Shown: one piece after another, positions 19,612 to 28,678 of the stretch
Layout: every line of letters starts with the position of its first letter
Numbering within the stretch: position 1 is the first letter of the stretch
Assembly (NCBI GenBank): GCA_013043165.1
Contig: JABDOQ010000051.1
Span: 62,001 to 126,000, forward strand
Source of the DNA: Woeseiaceae bacterium
Lineage (GTDB): Bacteria; Pseudomonadota; Gammaproteobacteria; Steroidobacterales; Woeseiaceae
DNA: 64,000 nt
Reading direction: 5' to 3'
Notes under the pieces: model-generated
Database searches by the model: none
The model's input: the letters and a program-made list of their open reading frames with translations, nothing else
Told to the model about the DNA's origin: nothing
Translations under genes and position numbers: made by a program

Positions 19612-19962
19612 TCATTTATCGGCGCTGCGGTCCTCAACCACGATATGGTTGTTCACGGCTCTTACACCGCTGGTGTCTTTCGCAATCGACTCCGCCTGCT
19701 CACGAGCAACGTAGCTGCCGACCGTGCCCGACAAGGTCACAGTGCCCTCCCAGGTGCGAACGCCAATGTTAAACACGCTGACGACAGAATCCGCAACATA
19801 CTTGCCTTTGATCTTGGTCGTTATCGCTGAATCGGACGCAACGACGCCCGCGGGGCGCTCATCCTTGCCAAGCTGATATCCACCCACGGCCGCGCCGCCG
19901 ACCATCATGGCTGCGCAGCCACCCAGCATCAGCACCGACAACAGGACAATGATTACTCGCAT
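19612..19962 (-). CDS. BON-domain lipoprotein (OsmY/YraP-like)
   Basis: Small envelope lipoprotein. Starting at the ATG at 19962 gives a 116-residue protein with a lipoprotein signal peptide whose lipobox ends LGGC at Cys16, then a glycine-rich stretch and one BON domain (SAITTKIKGKYVADSVVSVFNI, VTLSGTV, AVNNHIVV). BON domains bind phospholipid surfaces; YraP-type relatives protect the outer membrane. A longer in-frame start exists at 20097 but would bury the signal peptide. Specific role unknown. Confidence 0.85.
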   Translation of the reverse strand: MRVIIVLLSVLMLGGCAAMMVGGAAVGGYQLGKDERPAGVVASDSAITTKIKGKYVADSVVSVFNIGVRTWEGTVTLSGTVGSYVAREQAESIAKDTSGVRAVNNHIVVEDRSADK

Positions 19963-19996
19963 CGCAACTCTCCACCTACCGGCCCGGATTGTACCG

Positions 19997-20248
19997 TCAA
20001 TCGGCGGCTGCGGTAGCCGACAACTGGTCAACAATGGCCCATTGCTCGTCCTTGTCCAGCAGCGCCCAGCGCGAGATCTGCTCGAGGCTTCGACCACAAC
20101 CGAGGCAAATCCTGTCCTCGTCCAGCGTGCAGATCAGGACGCAGGGTGACAGCGGTCTTTCGTCTCTGCCCCGGCACGCGCTATTACTTTCGTCATTAAT
20201 TACTAATTTATTCAATAGTTTATCTATGTTTTCTAAACTGTTTCTCAA
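19997..20248 (-). CDS. DUF1289 family protein
   Basis: Small Cys-rich protein (up to 83 residues). The core SPCVLICTLDEDRICLGCGRSLEQISRW is the DUF1289 signature with four cysteines spaced like a metal or Fe-S site, followed by LLDKDEQWAIVDQL. The N-terminal 30 residues are not typical of the family, so the true start may be downstream of 20248. Function unknown. Divergent from the PuuD-like gene across an AT-rich spacer. Confidence 0.8.
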   Translation of the reverse strand: MRNSLENIDKLLNKLVINDESNSACRGRDERPLSPCVLICTLDEDRICLGCGRSLEQISRWALLDKDEQWAIVDQLSATAAAD

Positions 20249-20302
20249 TGAGGATTCGCTGCCGGCCGATGCAAATAATTCTCTTTTCCGAACCGCACTC
20301 TC

Positions 20303-20308
20303 TATAAT
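20303..20308 (+). promoter_or_regulatory. candidate -10 element upstream of the PuuD-like gene
   Basis: A perfect TATAAT lies 81 bases before the start codon of the membrane protein gene at 20389, within an unusually AT-rich divergent spacer (20180-20310). No convincing -35 hexamer is found at 16-18 bases, so this is only a candidate. Confidence 0.3.
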
Positions 20309-20388
20309 ACCGACAGCGCGCGGGCGCAGTCATTCGCGCTACGCATCCAGAATAATCAAGTAATCAGGAACCCTCGGAGAATCAAACG

Positions 20389-21003
20389 ATGAATCCCTTG
20401 AAGAGCATTAGCGGCACGATAATCGGCGGCGTTGTCCTTGCAGTCATTATTGTACTCATTACCAGAGGCAATCACATGGTGGCAGGCGTGAGCGCACAGT
20501 CCTTGATCATATGGCTGCATGTCTTGTCCGGCATCACCTGGATCGGCCTGCTCTACTACTTCAACTTCGTTCAGGTTCCGGCACTCGGCGAGGCTGCGAG
20601 TGACGAAGGCGGCCCTGGCGGAGCCGGCATTGCCAAATACGTTGCCCCGCGCGCATTGGCCTGGTTTCGCTGGGGTGCACTCGCCACCTGGCTGACCGGC
20701 GCAGCGTTTCTTTTCTACAAAGGCCAGCTGCACAACGCGTTCATGCTCGGTCTGAATACCGATCCGGTGAACCAGTACGCCATGACAATAGGCGTGGGCG
20801 CATGGCTCGGCACCATAATGCTCTTCAACGTTTGGGTTCTGATCTGGCCCAATCAGAAGAAAGTACTGGGCATGGTCGAAGCCAGTTCAGACCAGGTTGC
20901 CAAAGCAAAAAATATTGCCTTCCTGGCGTCGCGCTCGAACACGCTGATGTCGATTCCCATGGTAATGAGCATGATAGGTGCCGGTCACGGTTGGCCCATG
21001 TAG
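20389..21003 (+). CDS. PuuD/Urate_ox_N-like membrane protein without cytochrome domain
   Basis: Membrane protein of 204 residues with about five hydrophobic segments. The motif WLHVLSGITWIGLLYYFNFVQ and PRALAWFRWGALATWLTG resemble the short, standalone proteins grouped with the N-terminal domain of PuuD, a membrane urate oxidase. Full PuuD is longer and ends with a cytochrome c domain; none is present here, so catalysis on urate is not assured. A Rho-independent terminator follows at 21027. Its presence 14 kb from a purine catabolic operon is suggestive but may be coincidence, as this short family is widespread. Confidence 0.6.
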   Translation: MNPLKSISGTIIGGVVLAVIIVLITRGNHMVAGVSAQSLIIWLHVLSGITWIGLLYYFNFVQVPALGEAASDEGGPGGAGIAKYVAPRALAWFRWGALATWLTGAAFLFYKGQLHNAFMLGLNTDPVNQYAMTIGVGAWLGTIMLFNVWVLIWPNQKKVLGMVEASSDQVAKAKNIAFLASRSNTLMSIPMVMSMIGAGHGWPM

Positions 21004-21026
21004 AACCGAGTGAGACCGCACGAGCC

Positions 21027-21060
21027 GAAGCCCGATATTATTGTCGGGCTTCTTTCGTTT
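21027..21060 (+). terminator. Rho-independent terminator after the PuuD-like gene
   Basis: Perfect nine-base arms GAAGCCCGA (21027-21035) and TCGGGCTTC (21044-21052) with an eight-base loop, followed by TTTCGTTTT. It separates the membrane protein gene from nadC and argues for the nadC start at 21071 rather than a TTG inside the hairpin. Confidence 0.85.
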
Positions 21061-21070
21061 TAAAAACCCC

Positions 21071-21934
21071 ATGCAATTCTCAGGTGACCTCAAGCATTCC
21101 ATCGGCGCAACCGTCGCGACAGCACTCGCGGAGGACGTCGGCCATGGCGACCTGACGGCGCTGCTGGTCGATGCCGAAGCTGTCGTCGGAGCGACGATCA
21201 TCGCCAGGGAGTCACTGGTCCTTGCCGGCCAGCCCTGGGTCGACGAGGTATTTGCGCAGCTCGACACGAACATCATCGTCGACTGGTATGTCGGTGACGG
21301 GCAGACGGCGGAAGCCGACGACGTTATCTGCAAGCTGGTCGGCCCGGCTCGTGCATTGTTGACAGGCGAACGTACGGCGCTAAATTTCCTGCAGACGCTG
21401 TCGTCAACCGCGACCACCACGGCCAGCTACGTCAATGCCATCGCTGGAACCGGCGCAAGAATCCTCGATACGCGCAAGACGCTGCCCGGCTTGCGCCTGG
21501 CACAAAAATACGCGGTCGCCTGCGGCGGCGGCATGAATCACCGTATCGGACTTTTCGACGCTATCCTGATCAAGGAAAACCATATCAGTAGCGCTGGCAG
21601 TATTGCCGCTGCCCTGCAGCGCGCCAGCGATCTTGATGCGGATGTACCGATCGAAGTCGAGGTCGAAAATCATGACGAACTGCTCGAAGCCCTGAACGCC
21701 GGTGCGACACGAATTCTCCTCGATAACTTCACATTGCAGGATCTCGAGCAAGCGGTTGCGCTAAACAGGGACTACGGCTACGTCGCCGCTGAACTCGAGG
21801 CATCCGGCAATATCACGCTCGAATCGATTCGCGCGATTGCAGAGACCGGCGTCGACTACATATCAACAGGTGCGCTGACCAAGAATGTCAAGGCGATCGA
21901 CTTTTCGATGTTGTTCAGCATCGACCCGGTGTGA
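21071..21934 (+). CDS. nadC: quinolinate phosphoribosyltransferase (nicotinate-nucleotide diphosphorylase)
   Basis: Converts quinolinate and PRPP to nicotinate mononucleotide in de novo NAD synthesis. Family motifs: EDVGHGDLT near the N terminus, LNFLQTLSSTATTT, DTRKTLPGLRLAQKYAVACGGGMNHR with PRPP/quinolinate-binding residues, LIKENHI, EVEVEN and GVDYISTGALTKNVKAIDFSM. 287 residues from ATG 21071, directly after the upstream terminator, so it must have its own promoter, which I cannot point to. A short 19-base gap leads to the next gene. Confidence 0.95.
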   Translation: MQFSGDLKHSIGATVATALAEDVGHGDLTALLVDAEAVVGATIIARESLVLAGQPWVDEVFAQLDTNIIVDWYVGDGQTAEADDVICKLVGPARALLTGERTALNFLQTLSSTATTTASYVNAIAGTGARILDTRKTLPGLRLAQKYAVACGGGMNHRIGLFDAILIKENHISSAGSIAAALQRASDLDADVPIEVEVENHDELLEALNAGATRILLDNFTLQDLEQAVALNRDYGYVAAELEASGNITLESIRAIAETGVDYISTGALTKNVKAIDFSMLFSIDPV

Positions 21935-21953
21935 TGCTGGAGTGGGATACCCA

Positions 21954-22940
21954 ATGAAAAAGTTTTTGCTGGCGGGGCCGTGCTTCGGCGTCCTGGCAGG
22001 CTGCATGAGCGCGGCAGACCTGTCGGCCAGCGACTCTGCGTCCTACGCGAGTGCCGCGGATCTCCAGAGCTTCTGTAGCCGCCTGCCACGTTCTGCTTAC
22101 GCCGATTATCAGAAGCACGAGGCCAGCGGTGACTGGTTCGAGGTGTATGAAATCGAACCTGGCATCTGGGCCATCTATGAGCCGTTTCAGTGGCAGGAGG
22201 TTATTTCATATCTGATCGTCGGCTCGGAATCTGCCGTGCTCTTCGATACGGGCAACGGAATCGGGAATATCAGGTCCATTGTCGATCAGCTCACCGATCG
22301 ACCGGTTCGCGTGCTCAACTCTCATAGTCACTTCGACCATATCGGCGGCAACTACCAGTTTGATGAAGTACTTTCCGTTGCGACAGAGTTCTCCGTGAGC
22401 CGTTCCAGGGGCATTAAGAGCGACGAGTTGTTGCTGGAAGTATCGCCAGAGGCTCTTTGCAAGAACCTGCCCGTGGGCGTGACGGAGGAAAACCACGAGA
22501 CAAGGCCTTTTTCAATCAGCGGGACAATTGCGGACGGCGATGTGCTTGATATTGGCGGGCGCAATCTCGAAGTCCTGCAGGTACCCGGGCATACCGATGA
22601 CGCAATTGCACTGCTCGACAGGGACGCCGGTTTCCTGTGGTCAGGCGATAGCTTCTACGAAGGTCCGATCTGGCTGTTCTTTCCCGAGACCGACCTGGTG
22701 GCCTATCAAAAATCGGTCGCGAGACTGGCATCGCTGGTGCCAGGGCTGAAAGCGGTTTTTCCTGCTCACAATACACCCAGGGCAGACCCTGCCCTGCTTA
22801 CCCAACTGCGCGAAAATCTCGACCGCGTGCTGGCCGGAAATGTCGTGCCTGTTCCTGTCTCCGACGGCAACGTCGAATTCCGGTTCGAAGGGTTCAGTCT
22901 GCTAATGAGAGAAAACTATTACCGCCTCGATGCGGACTAG
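21954..22940 (+). CDS. MBL-fold metallo-hydrolase lipoprotein
   Basis: Exported metallo-beta-lactamase-fold hydrolase. The ATG at 21954 (GGAGTGGGA upstream) gives 328 residues beginning with a lipoprotein signal (lipobox LAGC, Cys17). The zinc motif HSHFDHIGG is complete, with later ligands in VPGHTDDAIALLDRDAGFLWSGD and FPAHNTP. The fold also covers lactamases, glyoxalases and thioesterases; nothing in the sequence fixes the substrate, so beta-lactamase activity should not be assumed. Convergent with the GGDEF/EAL gene. Confidence 0.85.
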   Translation: MKKFLLAGPCFGVLAGCMSAADLSASDSASYASAADLQSFCSRLPRSAYADYQKHEASGDWFEVYEIEPGIWAIYEPFQWQEVISYLIVGSESAVLFDTGNGIGNIRSIVDQLTDRPVRVLNSHSHFDHIGGNYQFDEVLSVATEFSVSRSRGIKSDELLLEVSPEALCKNLPVGVTEENHETRPFSISGTIADGDVLDIGGRNLEVLQVPGHTDDAIALLDRDAGFLWSGDSFYEGPIWLFFPETDLVAYQKSVARLASLVPGLKAVFPAHNTPRADPALLTQLRENLDRVLAGNVVPVPVSDGNVEFRFEGFSLLMRENYYRLDAD

Positions 22941-22963
22941 GCAAGGACGGAAAGCTCTCGGCC

Positions 22964-25621
22964 CTATGCGACGGCCCGCGTGACCCGCTTCGGCTCAGAA
23001 ACGCCGTAGCCCTGTGCATAGTCGACGCCCATGCCGCGCAGCATCGTGATGATCTCTTCGTTCTCGGCGAATTCGGCGATGGTCCGTTTTCCGGTCAGGT
23101 GACCGATCTCGTTGATTGAACGCACCATTTCGCGGTCGATCGGATCATGCAGAATCTCTTTGACGAAGCTACCGTCGATCTTGAGAAAATCGACGGGGAA
23201 GTGCTTGAGATAGCCAAATGAAGACAGGCCGGTTCCAAAATCGTCGAGGGCGAACTTGCAGCCCAGCTCCTTCAGCGCATTGATAAAGCGATTCGCCTGC
23301 GAATAGCTGGCTATTGCGGCGGTCTCCGTAATTTCGAAACAAATCTTCGTCGCGTCGAGTCCGCTCATCTGAAACTGATCGACAACGAATGGCAAAAACT
23401 TCTCGTCGCCCAGGCTCTGTCCCGACAGGTTGATCGAGCACAGCGACAGCCGTTCGCGCTCATCGGCTTCGGAAACCAGCCATCGGAATGCGCTGCGAAT
23501 GACCCAACGATCAATATTGGGCGTGATGCCGTAGCGCTCGGCCGCTTCAATAAACAAGCCGGGCGAGATGATGCCGCCGTTCTCGTCGCGCATGCGCAGG
23601 AGAAGTTCATAATGCGCCCCGTCTTCCTCTGCCTGCAGCGGCTGAATCGTCTGGCGAAACAGTTCAAAGCGGTTTTCTTCGAGCGCATTGTTGATACGGG
23701 CTGCCCACTGCATCTCGCGACGTCGACGCATCAGATCGATATCGTTTTCCTGGAAGCTGTGTATGCGATTGCGGCCCGCTTCCTTCGCCGCCGCACAGGC
23801 ACTGTCCGCGGCCGTCAGTAATGCGGCAACGTCTTCGTTATCGGCAGTTATAGGCACCACGCCGACGCTGACGCCGAGCCGGAAGTTACGCTCCTCCCAA
23901 ACGAACTTGTACTCGCCGATTGCCATGCGCAGCGTTTCGGCTGTATTCATGGCCTCCTCGAGGCTGCAGCTCTCGAGCAAAACACCAAACTCATCGCCGC
24001 CGAGCCGTGCCAGTGTGTCGCGCCAGCGAATCTTCGACTTCAGCAGCGCGCCCAGCTGGCCGAGCAATGCGTCGCCTGCACTGTGTCCACAGGAGTCGTT
24101 GACGATTTTGAACTGATCGAGATCGAGGTACAGAAGCGCATACGATGTCTCGCGAGCCCTTGCACTCTTCAAGGCACGCTCGACGCGATTCTCGAATTCG
24201 CGCCGGTTAACGAGACCCGTCAGGATGTCATGACTGGCATGATAGCTGAGGCGGCGATTGAGATCGCGCGACTCACTGACGTCGTGAAACACGAGGACGC
24301 CACCGGTGACGCTGCCGCTGCCGTCACGAATAGGTGACGCCGTGCTTTCGATGTAGAGCTCATTGCCATCTCGGCGGATCAGCAAGGTCGGACGAACGGA
24401 CTTGATCGCACGATCACGTCGAATAGACACCGCCAACGGGTTTTCGAGCGGCTCACAGGTCTCCTCGTGAAATCCACGAAATATCTCGTCGATCTGGCGA
24501 CCGCTCGCATCGTCGACCTTCCAGCCGGTCAGTTCTTCAGCCACCGGGTTTACGTATTCAACGACGTTGTTTGCATCCGTTGTGATGACCCCGTCACCAA
24601 TCGAACGCAATGTAATTTGCGCACTTTCTTTTTCGCGGAACAGCGCATCTTCGTAGAGCTTGCGTTCGGTAATATCTACTTCGACGCCGAGCAGGCGAAG
24701 GAGGCGACCATTCTTGTCGAGAAGTGACTTGGCGCGACTCTTCATCCAGCGCCATTCGCCGTTCTGATGTTTCATACGATGCACAGACTCGAAAAACGGC
24801 GTCTTGCCTTCCAGATGTTCACGCATTCGCATCTGGACTCGCGCTATGTCATCGGGATGTACGAGGTGATACCAGTCGAGCTTCACGTCCTCATCATCCA
24901 CGTCGTAACCGAGCATTGTTTTCCATCGGTGCGACAGCTTGATGTGCTTGGACTCACCGTCGAAATCCCAGATGCCGTCGTTCGCCGTCAATGCGACAAG
25001 CGAATTGCGCTCGTGGAGTTCATCCAGCACCGCTTTGTCGCCGACTCGCTCCAGGCCGACAGCCAGCGATGAGCCGAAGAGTTTCATCAACAGGTGCAGG
25101 TTCGCGTCCCAACCATCAACTGGACGTTCGTTGACAATACCGAGAAACCCGGCGAGCTCATCGTGTACTGAAAAGCCGATGATCAGGGCAGCCCCGATGT
25201 GGAGTTCGTTCAGCCGTTCGAGCTCAGCTTTGGCGGCCCCTGGCCCACCCAGGGTATCGGCGACTTCAACGACTCTCAGGTGTCCCAGGCGCTGGCGCAA
25301 CCACGGCCAGTCGTCGAGGTTTTCGCCGCTCAGCACAACCGGGCGACACTGCGCGAAGCCGTCGCATGAAGCCATTACGGCGTCGATCTTGAAACCGTCA
25401 TGGCTGATGAGTGCGACGAACGCCGCGTCCGCGCCTGTGGCCTCGGGAAGCTCATCGATGTTGGCCTGCAGCTGCTCGAGGTAGCTGGCGGGATCGAAAT
25501 TTTGCATGCCGACAGCGATCTTGGTCTGCAGTGCATCCACAGCACCGCGGGTACGCTCGCCGGCCCGCGGTTTGCGGTGCCGGATTCCTGTTGCTGGCGT
25601 CGTGTTGGACGGATTCGTCAT
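22964..25621 (-). CDS. GAF-PAS-GGDEF-EAL cyclic-di-GMP signalling protein
   Basis: Cytoplasmic (no membrane segment seen) sensor with a GAF-like N terminus (about residues 40-190), two PAS domains (WKTMLGYDVDDEDVKLDWYHLVHPDD; then IGDGVITTDANNVVEYVNPVAEELTGW with PAC), a GGDEF domain with intact RLGGDEFGVLL site and an EAL domain. The EAL signature reads ELLLR rather than EALLR, but DDFGTGLSSFGYLKHFPVDFLKIDG is intact, so both synthesis and hydrolysis of c-di-GMP remain possible. ATG 25621 was chosen; a TTG at 25660 would add 13 residues. No clear ribosome site for either. Confidence 0.9.
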   Translation of the reverse strand: MTNPSNTTPATGIRHRKPRAGERTRGAVDALQTKIAVGMQNFDPASYLEQLQANIDELPEATGADAAFVALISHDGFKIDAVMASCDGFAQCRPVVLSGENLDDWPWLRQRLGHLRVVEVADTLGGPGAAKAELERLNELHIGAALIIGFSVHDELAGFLGIVNERPVDGWDANLHLLMKLFGSSLAVGLERVGDKAVLDELHERNSLVALTANDGIWDFDGESKHIKLSHRWKTMLGYDVDDEDVKLDWYHLVHPDDIARVQMRMREHLEGKTPFFESVHRMKHQNGEWRWMKSRAKSLLDKNGRLLRLLGVEVDITERKLYEDALFREKESAQITLRSIGDGVITTDANNVVEYVNPVAEELTGWKVDDASGRQIDEIFRGFHEETCEPLENPLAVSIRRDRAIKSVRPTLLIRRDGNELYIESTASPIRDGSGSVTGGVLVFHDVSESRDLNRRLSYHASHDILTGLVNRREFENRVERALKSARARETSYALLYLDLDQFKIVNDSCGHSAGDALLGQLGALLKSKIRWRDTLARLGGDEFGVLLESCSLEEAMNTAETLRMAIGEYKFVWEERNFRLGVSVGVVPITADNEDVAALLTAADSACAAAKEAGRNRIHSFQENDIDLMRRRREMQWAARINNALEENRFELFRQTIQPLQAEEDGAHYELLLRMRDENGGIISPGLFIEAAERYGITPNIDRWVIRSAFRWLVSEADERERLSLCSINLSGQSLGDEKFLPFVVDQFQMSGLDATKICFEITETAAIASYSQANRFINALKELGCKFALDDFGTGLSSFGYLKHFPVDFLKIDGSFVKEILHDPIDREMVRSINEIGHLTGKRTIAEFAENEEIITMLRGMGVDYAQGYGVSEPKRVTRAVA

Positions 25622-25799
25622 TACGGGAGAACATTTTGACACGATGCTGGAGGAATACAAGATAAGTCGCTGTATTTTTGCGCTTTCTTTGCCTCAGACG
25701 GTGTTTTACATAAGCCTGGAGGTGCTCTTACGGTCAACCGATACCTGTCAGCGCCGTTATAGCTCTGAACACCGAAGCAAGGGCTAAAAGGAGACCTTC

Positions 25800-27740
25800 A
25801 TGAAACTCGTATATCAAGACCTGGCGGAACGCACAGGCACAAGGACGTTAGCCGGCTGGATGACGATGCTGTTGGCCGCCATTATTCTGGCGGCGTGCGG
25901 CGGCGGCGCAACAACGACCAGCCAGGATCCGGTCGCAGAAGCCGCTTGTGATCCCGACAACCCCGATACGTTCGAGCAATGCGGCACCGTTATGGTCGCC
26001 CTCACGGACGCCGACGGTGACTTCGTCACCTACACCGTTGACGTGCTTTCGCTGAAACTCGAGACAGCCAACGGCCGTATCGTCGAGACCATGCCGCGCA
26101 AGACGCGTATTAACTTCACCGACTATGTGGATCTGACCGAACTCGTAACCGTTGCGACGATTCCGCCAGCGGTCTACGTATCCGGCACCATTAGTCTCGA
26201 CTACAGCAACGCTGAAATCTTCGTCGAAGACAGCAGCGTCATGGACGATCCGATGCAAGGGTCGAAGGCAGCCGTCGTCACGGATATTGATGGCAATATC
26301 CTGACGCAAACTGAACTCAAGATCCGCCTCTCCGACCGCGATCAGCTGATCGTGACGCGGGGTCGCCCTGCTCTTCTACAGCTCGATTTTGACCTGGACG
26401 CGTCGCATACCGTTGACATCGCTGCAACACCGGCCGAGGCCGTGACGGAACAGTTCATTCTGGCAGAAGTTTTGCCGGTCGATGAAAAGAAAATTCGTGT
26501 GCGAGGCCCGCTCGTCGATGTCAGCATCGACGAAATGACCTACACGGTTGCGCTGCGTCCCTTCCATGACCGCAGCGGCGATTTTGGCAGGGTCAAAGTC
26601 AATGTCATCGACGAAACCGAATTCGAAGTTGACGAAGTCATGTACGTCGGCATTGACGGCCTGCGCGCGCTCGACATTGCCGGGCCGGGAACACCGACCG
26701 TCGCAAAAGGAACGTTGAACGTTGCCGAGCGCGAGTTTACGGCAGACATCGTGCTTGCCGGCTCGAGCGTACCCGGTATCGACAGAGACGCCGTGGTCGG
26801 TAACGTCATCAAGCGGAATGGCAACTTCCTGACCATTCGCGGCGCCACAATTGTTCCATCGGACCGCCCCACGCACTTCCACAACGATGTTGTCGTTGAA
26901 GTCGGACCTGAAACGAAGGTGTTCAAGGACGGTCATCGTATGTCCGACCTGAGTATCGACGCGATCTCGATCGGTCAGCGAGTCACGATCCGCGGTAATC
27001 AACCGACGCCGACAACCGATGCACTGGCGCCGCAAATTCTGTTTGACGCGACCCAGGGCTCCGTGCGTATGCACGTAACGCGCCTGTCCGGCATCGTGAA
27101 CGAGGTGATGACCGGGCAGACCGACATTACGTTGCACTCGATCGACCGTCGTCGCGTACAGATCTTCGACTTTACCGGCACCGGCAAGTCCGATGGCGAA
27201 GATGCGGATCCCGATAACTACGAGATTGCGACCGGCAACCTGACGCTGGCCGACTTTTCGACCGGCAAACCGATTGTTGCGCGCGGTTTCCCGACAGCGT
27301 TTGGCTGGGCACCGCCGGATTTCACGGGTCGTACCGTCATCGACTACACGGACGTTCGAAGTGCCCTTGGCGTTGGCTGGGGAGTCGACGGCACGGCAGA
27401 ACCATTCCGCAACATCGGTCCCGAAGGCCTGGTTCTCTTTAACAATAACCCGGACATCGATCAACGCCATTACATCAAGCAGGGTCCTGTCCTGATTGAT
27501 CTAACGCAACTCGATTCGGACACGACGATCCTGCCACGCGAGACCGGGCGCCTGGCCTTCTATATCAAGTCAGCTGACAGCGTACGCATGTATTCGCATT
27601 TCGATGACTTTGCGAACGATCTGAGTGCGAGCCTCGTCGGCGGCGACAGGGCCCGCTCAATGCATGCTCGCGGCAAGTACGACGTAGATAGCAACGTATT
27701 CACGGCGTACAAGATTGGCGTCTATTTACTGGAGCCATAA
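25800..27740 (+). CDS. DUF4382/DUF5666-like surface lipoprotein
   Basis: Predicted lipoprotein of 646 residues with no recognised enzymatic site. A strong AAAGGAG lies six bases before ATG 25800; the signal peptide is long, with lipobox LAAC at Cys33 and a following GGG linker. The segment after it (VMVALTDADGDFVTYTVDVLSLKLETANG) resembles DUF4382, and later parts contain several beta-rich segments of the DUF5666 type (VRGPLVDVS, ATIVPSDR, RVTIRGNQPTP). Related Gammaproteobacteria encode similar cell-surface proteins of unknown role. A terminator follows at 27797. Confidence 0.7.
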   Translation: MKLVYQDLAERTGTRTLAGWMTMLLAAIILAACGGGATTTSQDPVAEAACDPDNPDTFEQCGTVMVALTDADGDFVTYTVDVLSLKLETANGRIVETMPRKTRINFTDYVDLTELVTVATIPPAVYVSGTISLDYSNAEIFVEDSSVMDDPMQGSKAAVVTDIDGNILTQTELKIRLSDRDQLIVTRGRPALLQLDFDLDASHTVDIAATPAEAVTEQFILAEVLPVDEKKIRVRGPLVDVSIDEMTYTVALRPFHDRSGDFGRVKVNVIDETEFEVDEVMYVGIDGLRALDIAGPGTPTVAKGTLNVAEREFTADIVLAGSSVPGIDRDAVVGNVIKRNGNFLTIRGATIVPSDRPTHFHNDVVVEVGPETKVFKDGHRMSDLSIDAISIGQRVTIRGNQPTPTTDALAPQILFDATQGSVRMHVTRLSGIVNEVMTGQTDITLHSIDRRRVQIFDFTGTGKSDGEDADPDNYEIATGNLTLADFSTGKPIVARGFPTAFGWAPPDFTGRTVIDYTDVRSALGVGWGVDGTAEPFRNIGPEGLVLFNNNPDIDQRHYIKQGPVLIDLTQLDSDTTILPRETGRLAFYIKSADSVRMYSHFDDFANDLSASLVGGDRARSMHARGKYDVDSNVFTAYKIGVYLLEP

Positions 27741-27796
27741 TAAACCCCGATAGACGATAGGGCCTTATCCACCCCGCAAGCCTTGTCAACTGGCTC

Positions 27797-27831
27797 TGCC
27801 CCGCTACCGAAAGGTCGCGGGGCATTTTTTT
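27797..27831 (+). terminator. Rho-independent terminator after the DUF4382-like gene
   Basis: Perfect eight-base arms TGCCCCGC (27797-27804) and GCGGGGCA (27817-27824) with a 12-base loop, followed by seven T. It lies 56 bases beyond the stop of the lipoprotein gene and just before the convergent protease gene. Confidence 0.9.
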
Positions 27832-27852
27832 GCCGCCCGAAACCGGGATCGG

Positions 27853-28671
27853 TCAGGGCGCCGGCCAGGCCAGCGGGGTTATCTGCCCATCGGTTCGCCA
27901 ACCGTCTCTTGCAGCAATATTCTGCAGCTGCTCGACCCGATCACCGGGCCGGGGATGCGTCGACAGGTAGCTGGCAATCGCAGACGAGTCTTCATCCGAG
28001 GCACCCCAACGTTCGAAAAGCCGGGCGGCCTGATTCACATGGCCGTATTCGGAATGCACGATAGCCAGGCCAAATGCATCGGCCCTGGTCTCCTGTTCAC
28101 GACTAAACCCGCGCAATGCAATGTCCGTGGCACTGATGCCAATGCCTGCCACATCATTGCCCGTGATTACCGCGAAAAACAACGACAGCACAAGGCCGCG
28201 CCCCAGCGCGCGCAGGTGATCACGATTCCTGAAGTGGCCGAGTTCATGCCCGAGCACAAATGCGAGCTCGTTTTCGGATTCAACCTGGTCGAGCAATCCC
28301 ATTGTCACGATGATGAGACCGCCGGGCAACGCCATCGCGTTAGCCACGTCCGAGTCGTCAATCTCGACCCGAAACTCGTAGGGCGTCTCGGCCCAGTGCG
28401 CGGCGAGACGATCGACCAGCAGCTGCGTCTGCTCGCGACGATCGTCCGAAGACGATACCGTCGCGAGATCCGCCGGGATCCAGCCTGAGAACAACTCGGC
28501 CTCGGCTTCCGTGGACACGAAGTACAAAGCGACCTCTATGATGAATATCAGTGCCAACGCGACAATCGTAAAAATTGCCGTAAGGCCGACAATTAGCGTT
28601 CCGGCCTCCACCAGCGGATGCTCATCACTGACGTTGATGCCTTCCCGCGGTTTCTTCGCAATGAATTTCAC
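27853..28671 (-). CDS. M48 family membrane-associated zinc protease
   Basis: Metalloprotease with the zinc motif HELGHFRNRDHLRALG and the downstream ligand in SREQETRADAFGLAIV. One hydrophobic segment (VEAGTLIVGLTAIFTIVALALIFIIEVALYF without a clear cleavage site; only part quoted) anchors it near the N terminus. The GTG at 28671 with AAGGAC upstream was chosen because it lies eight bases after the stop of the preceding gene; a longer open frame reaches 28809 but overlaps that gene. 272 residues. Last of a three-gene unit with two YbjQ-type proteins; likely envelope quality control, substrate unknown. Confidence 0.82.
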   Translation of the reverse strand: MKFIAKKPREGINVSDEHPLVEAGTLIVGLTAIFTIVALALIFIIEVALYFVSTEAEAELFSGWIPADLATVSSSDDRREQTQLLVDRLAAHWAETPYEFRVEIDDSDVANAMALPGGLIIVTMGLLDQVESENELAFVLGHELGHFRNRDHLRALGRGLVLSLFFAVITGNDVAGIGISATDIALRGFSREQETRADAFGLAIVHSEYGHVNQAARLFERWGASDEDSSAIASYLSTHPRPGDRVEQLQNIAARDGWRTDGQITPLAWPAP

Positions 28672-28678
28672 TTTGTCC

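Noticed and set aside
21954-22940. Calling the MBL-fold lipoprotein a beta-lactamase
   Set aside because: HxHxDH alone is shared by many hydrolases; no resistance context and no lactamase-specific loop is identified.
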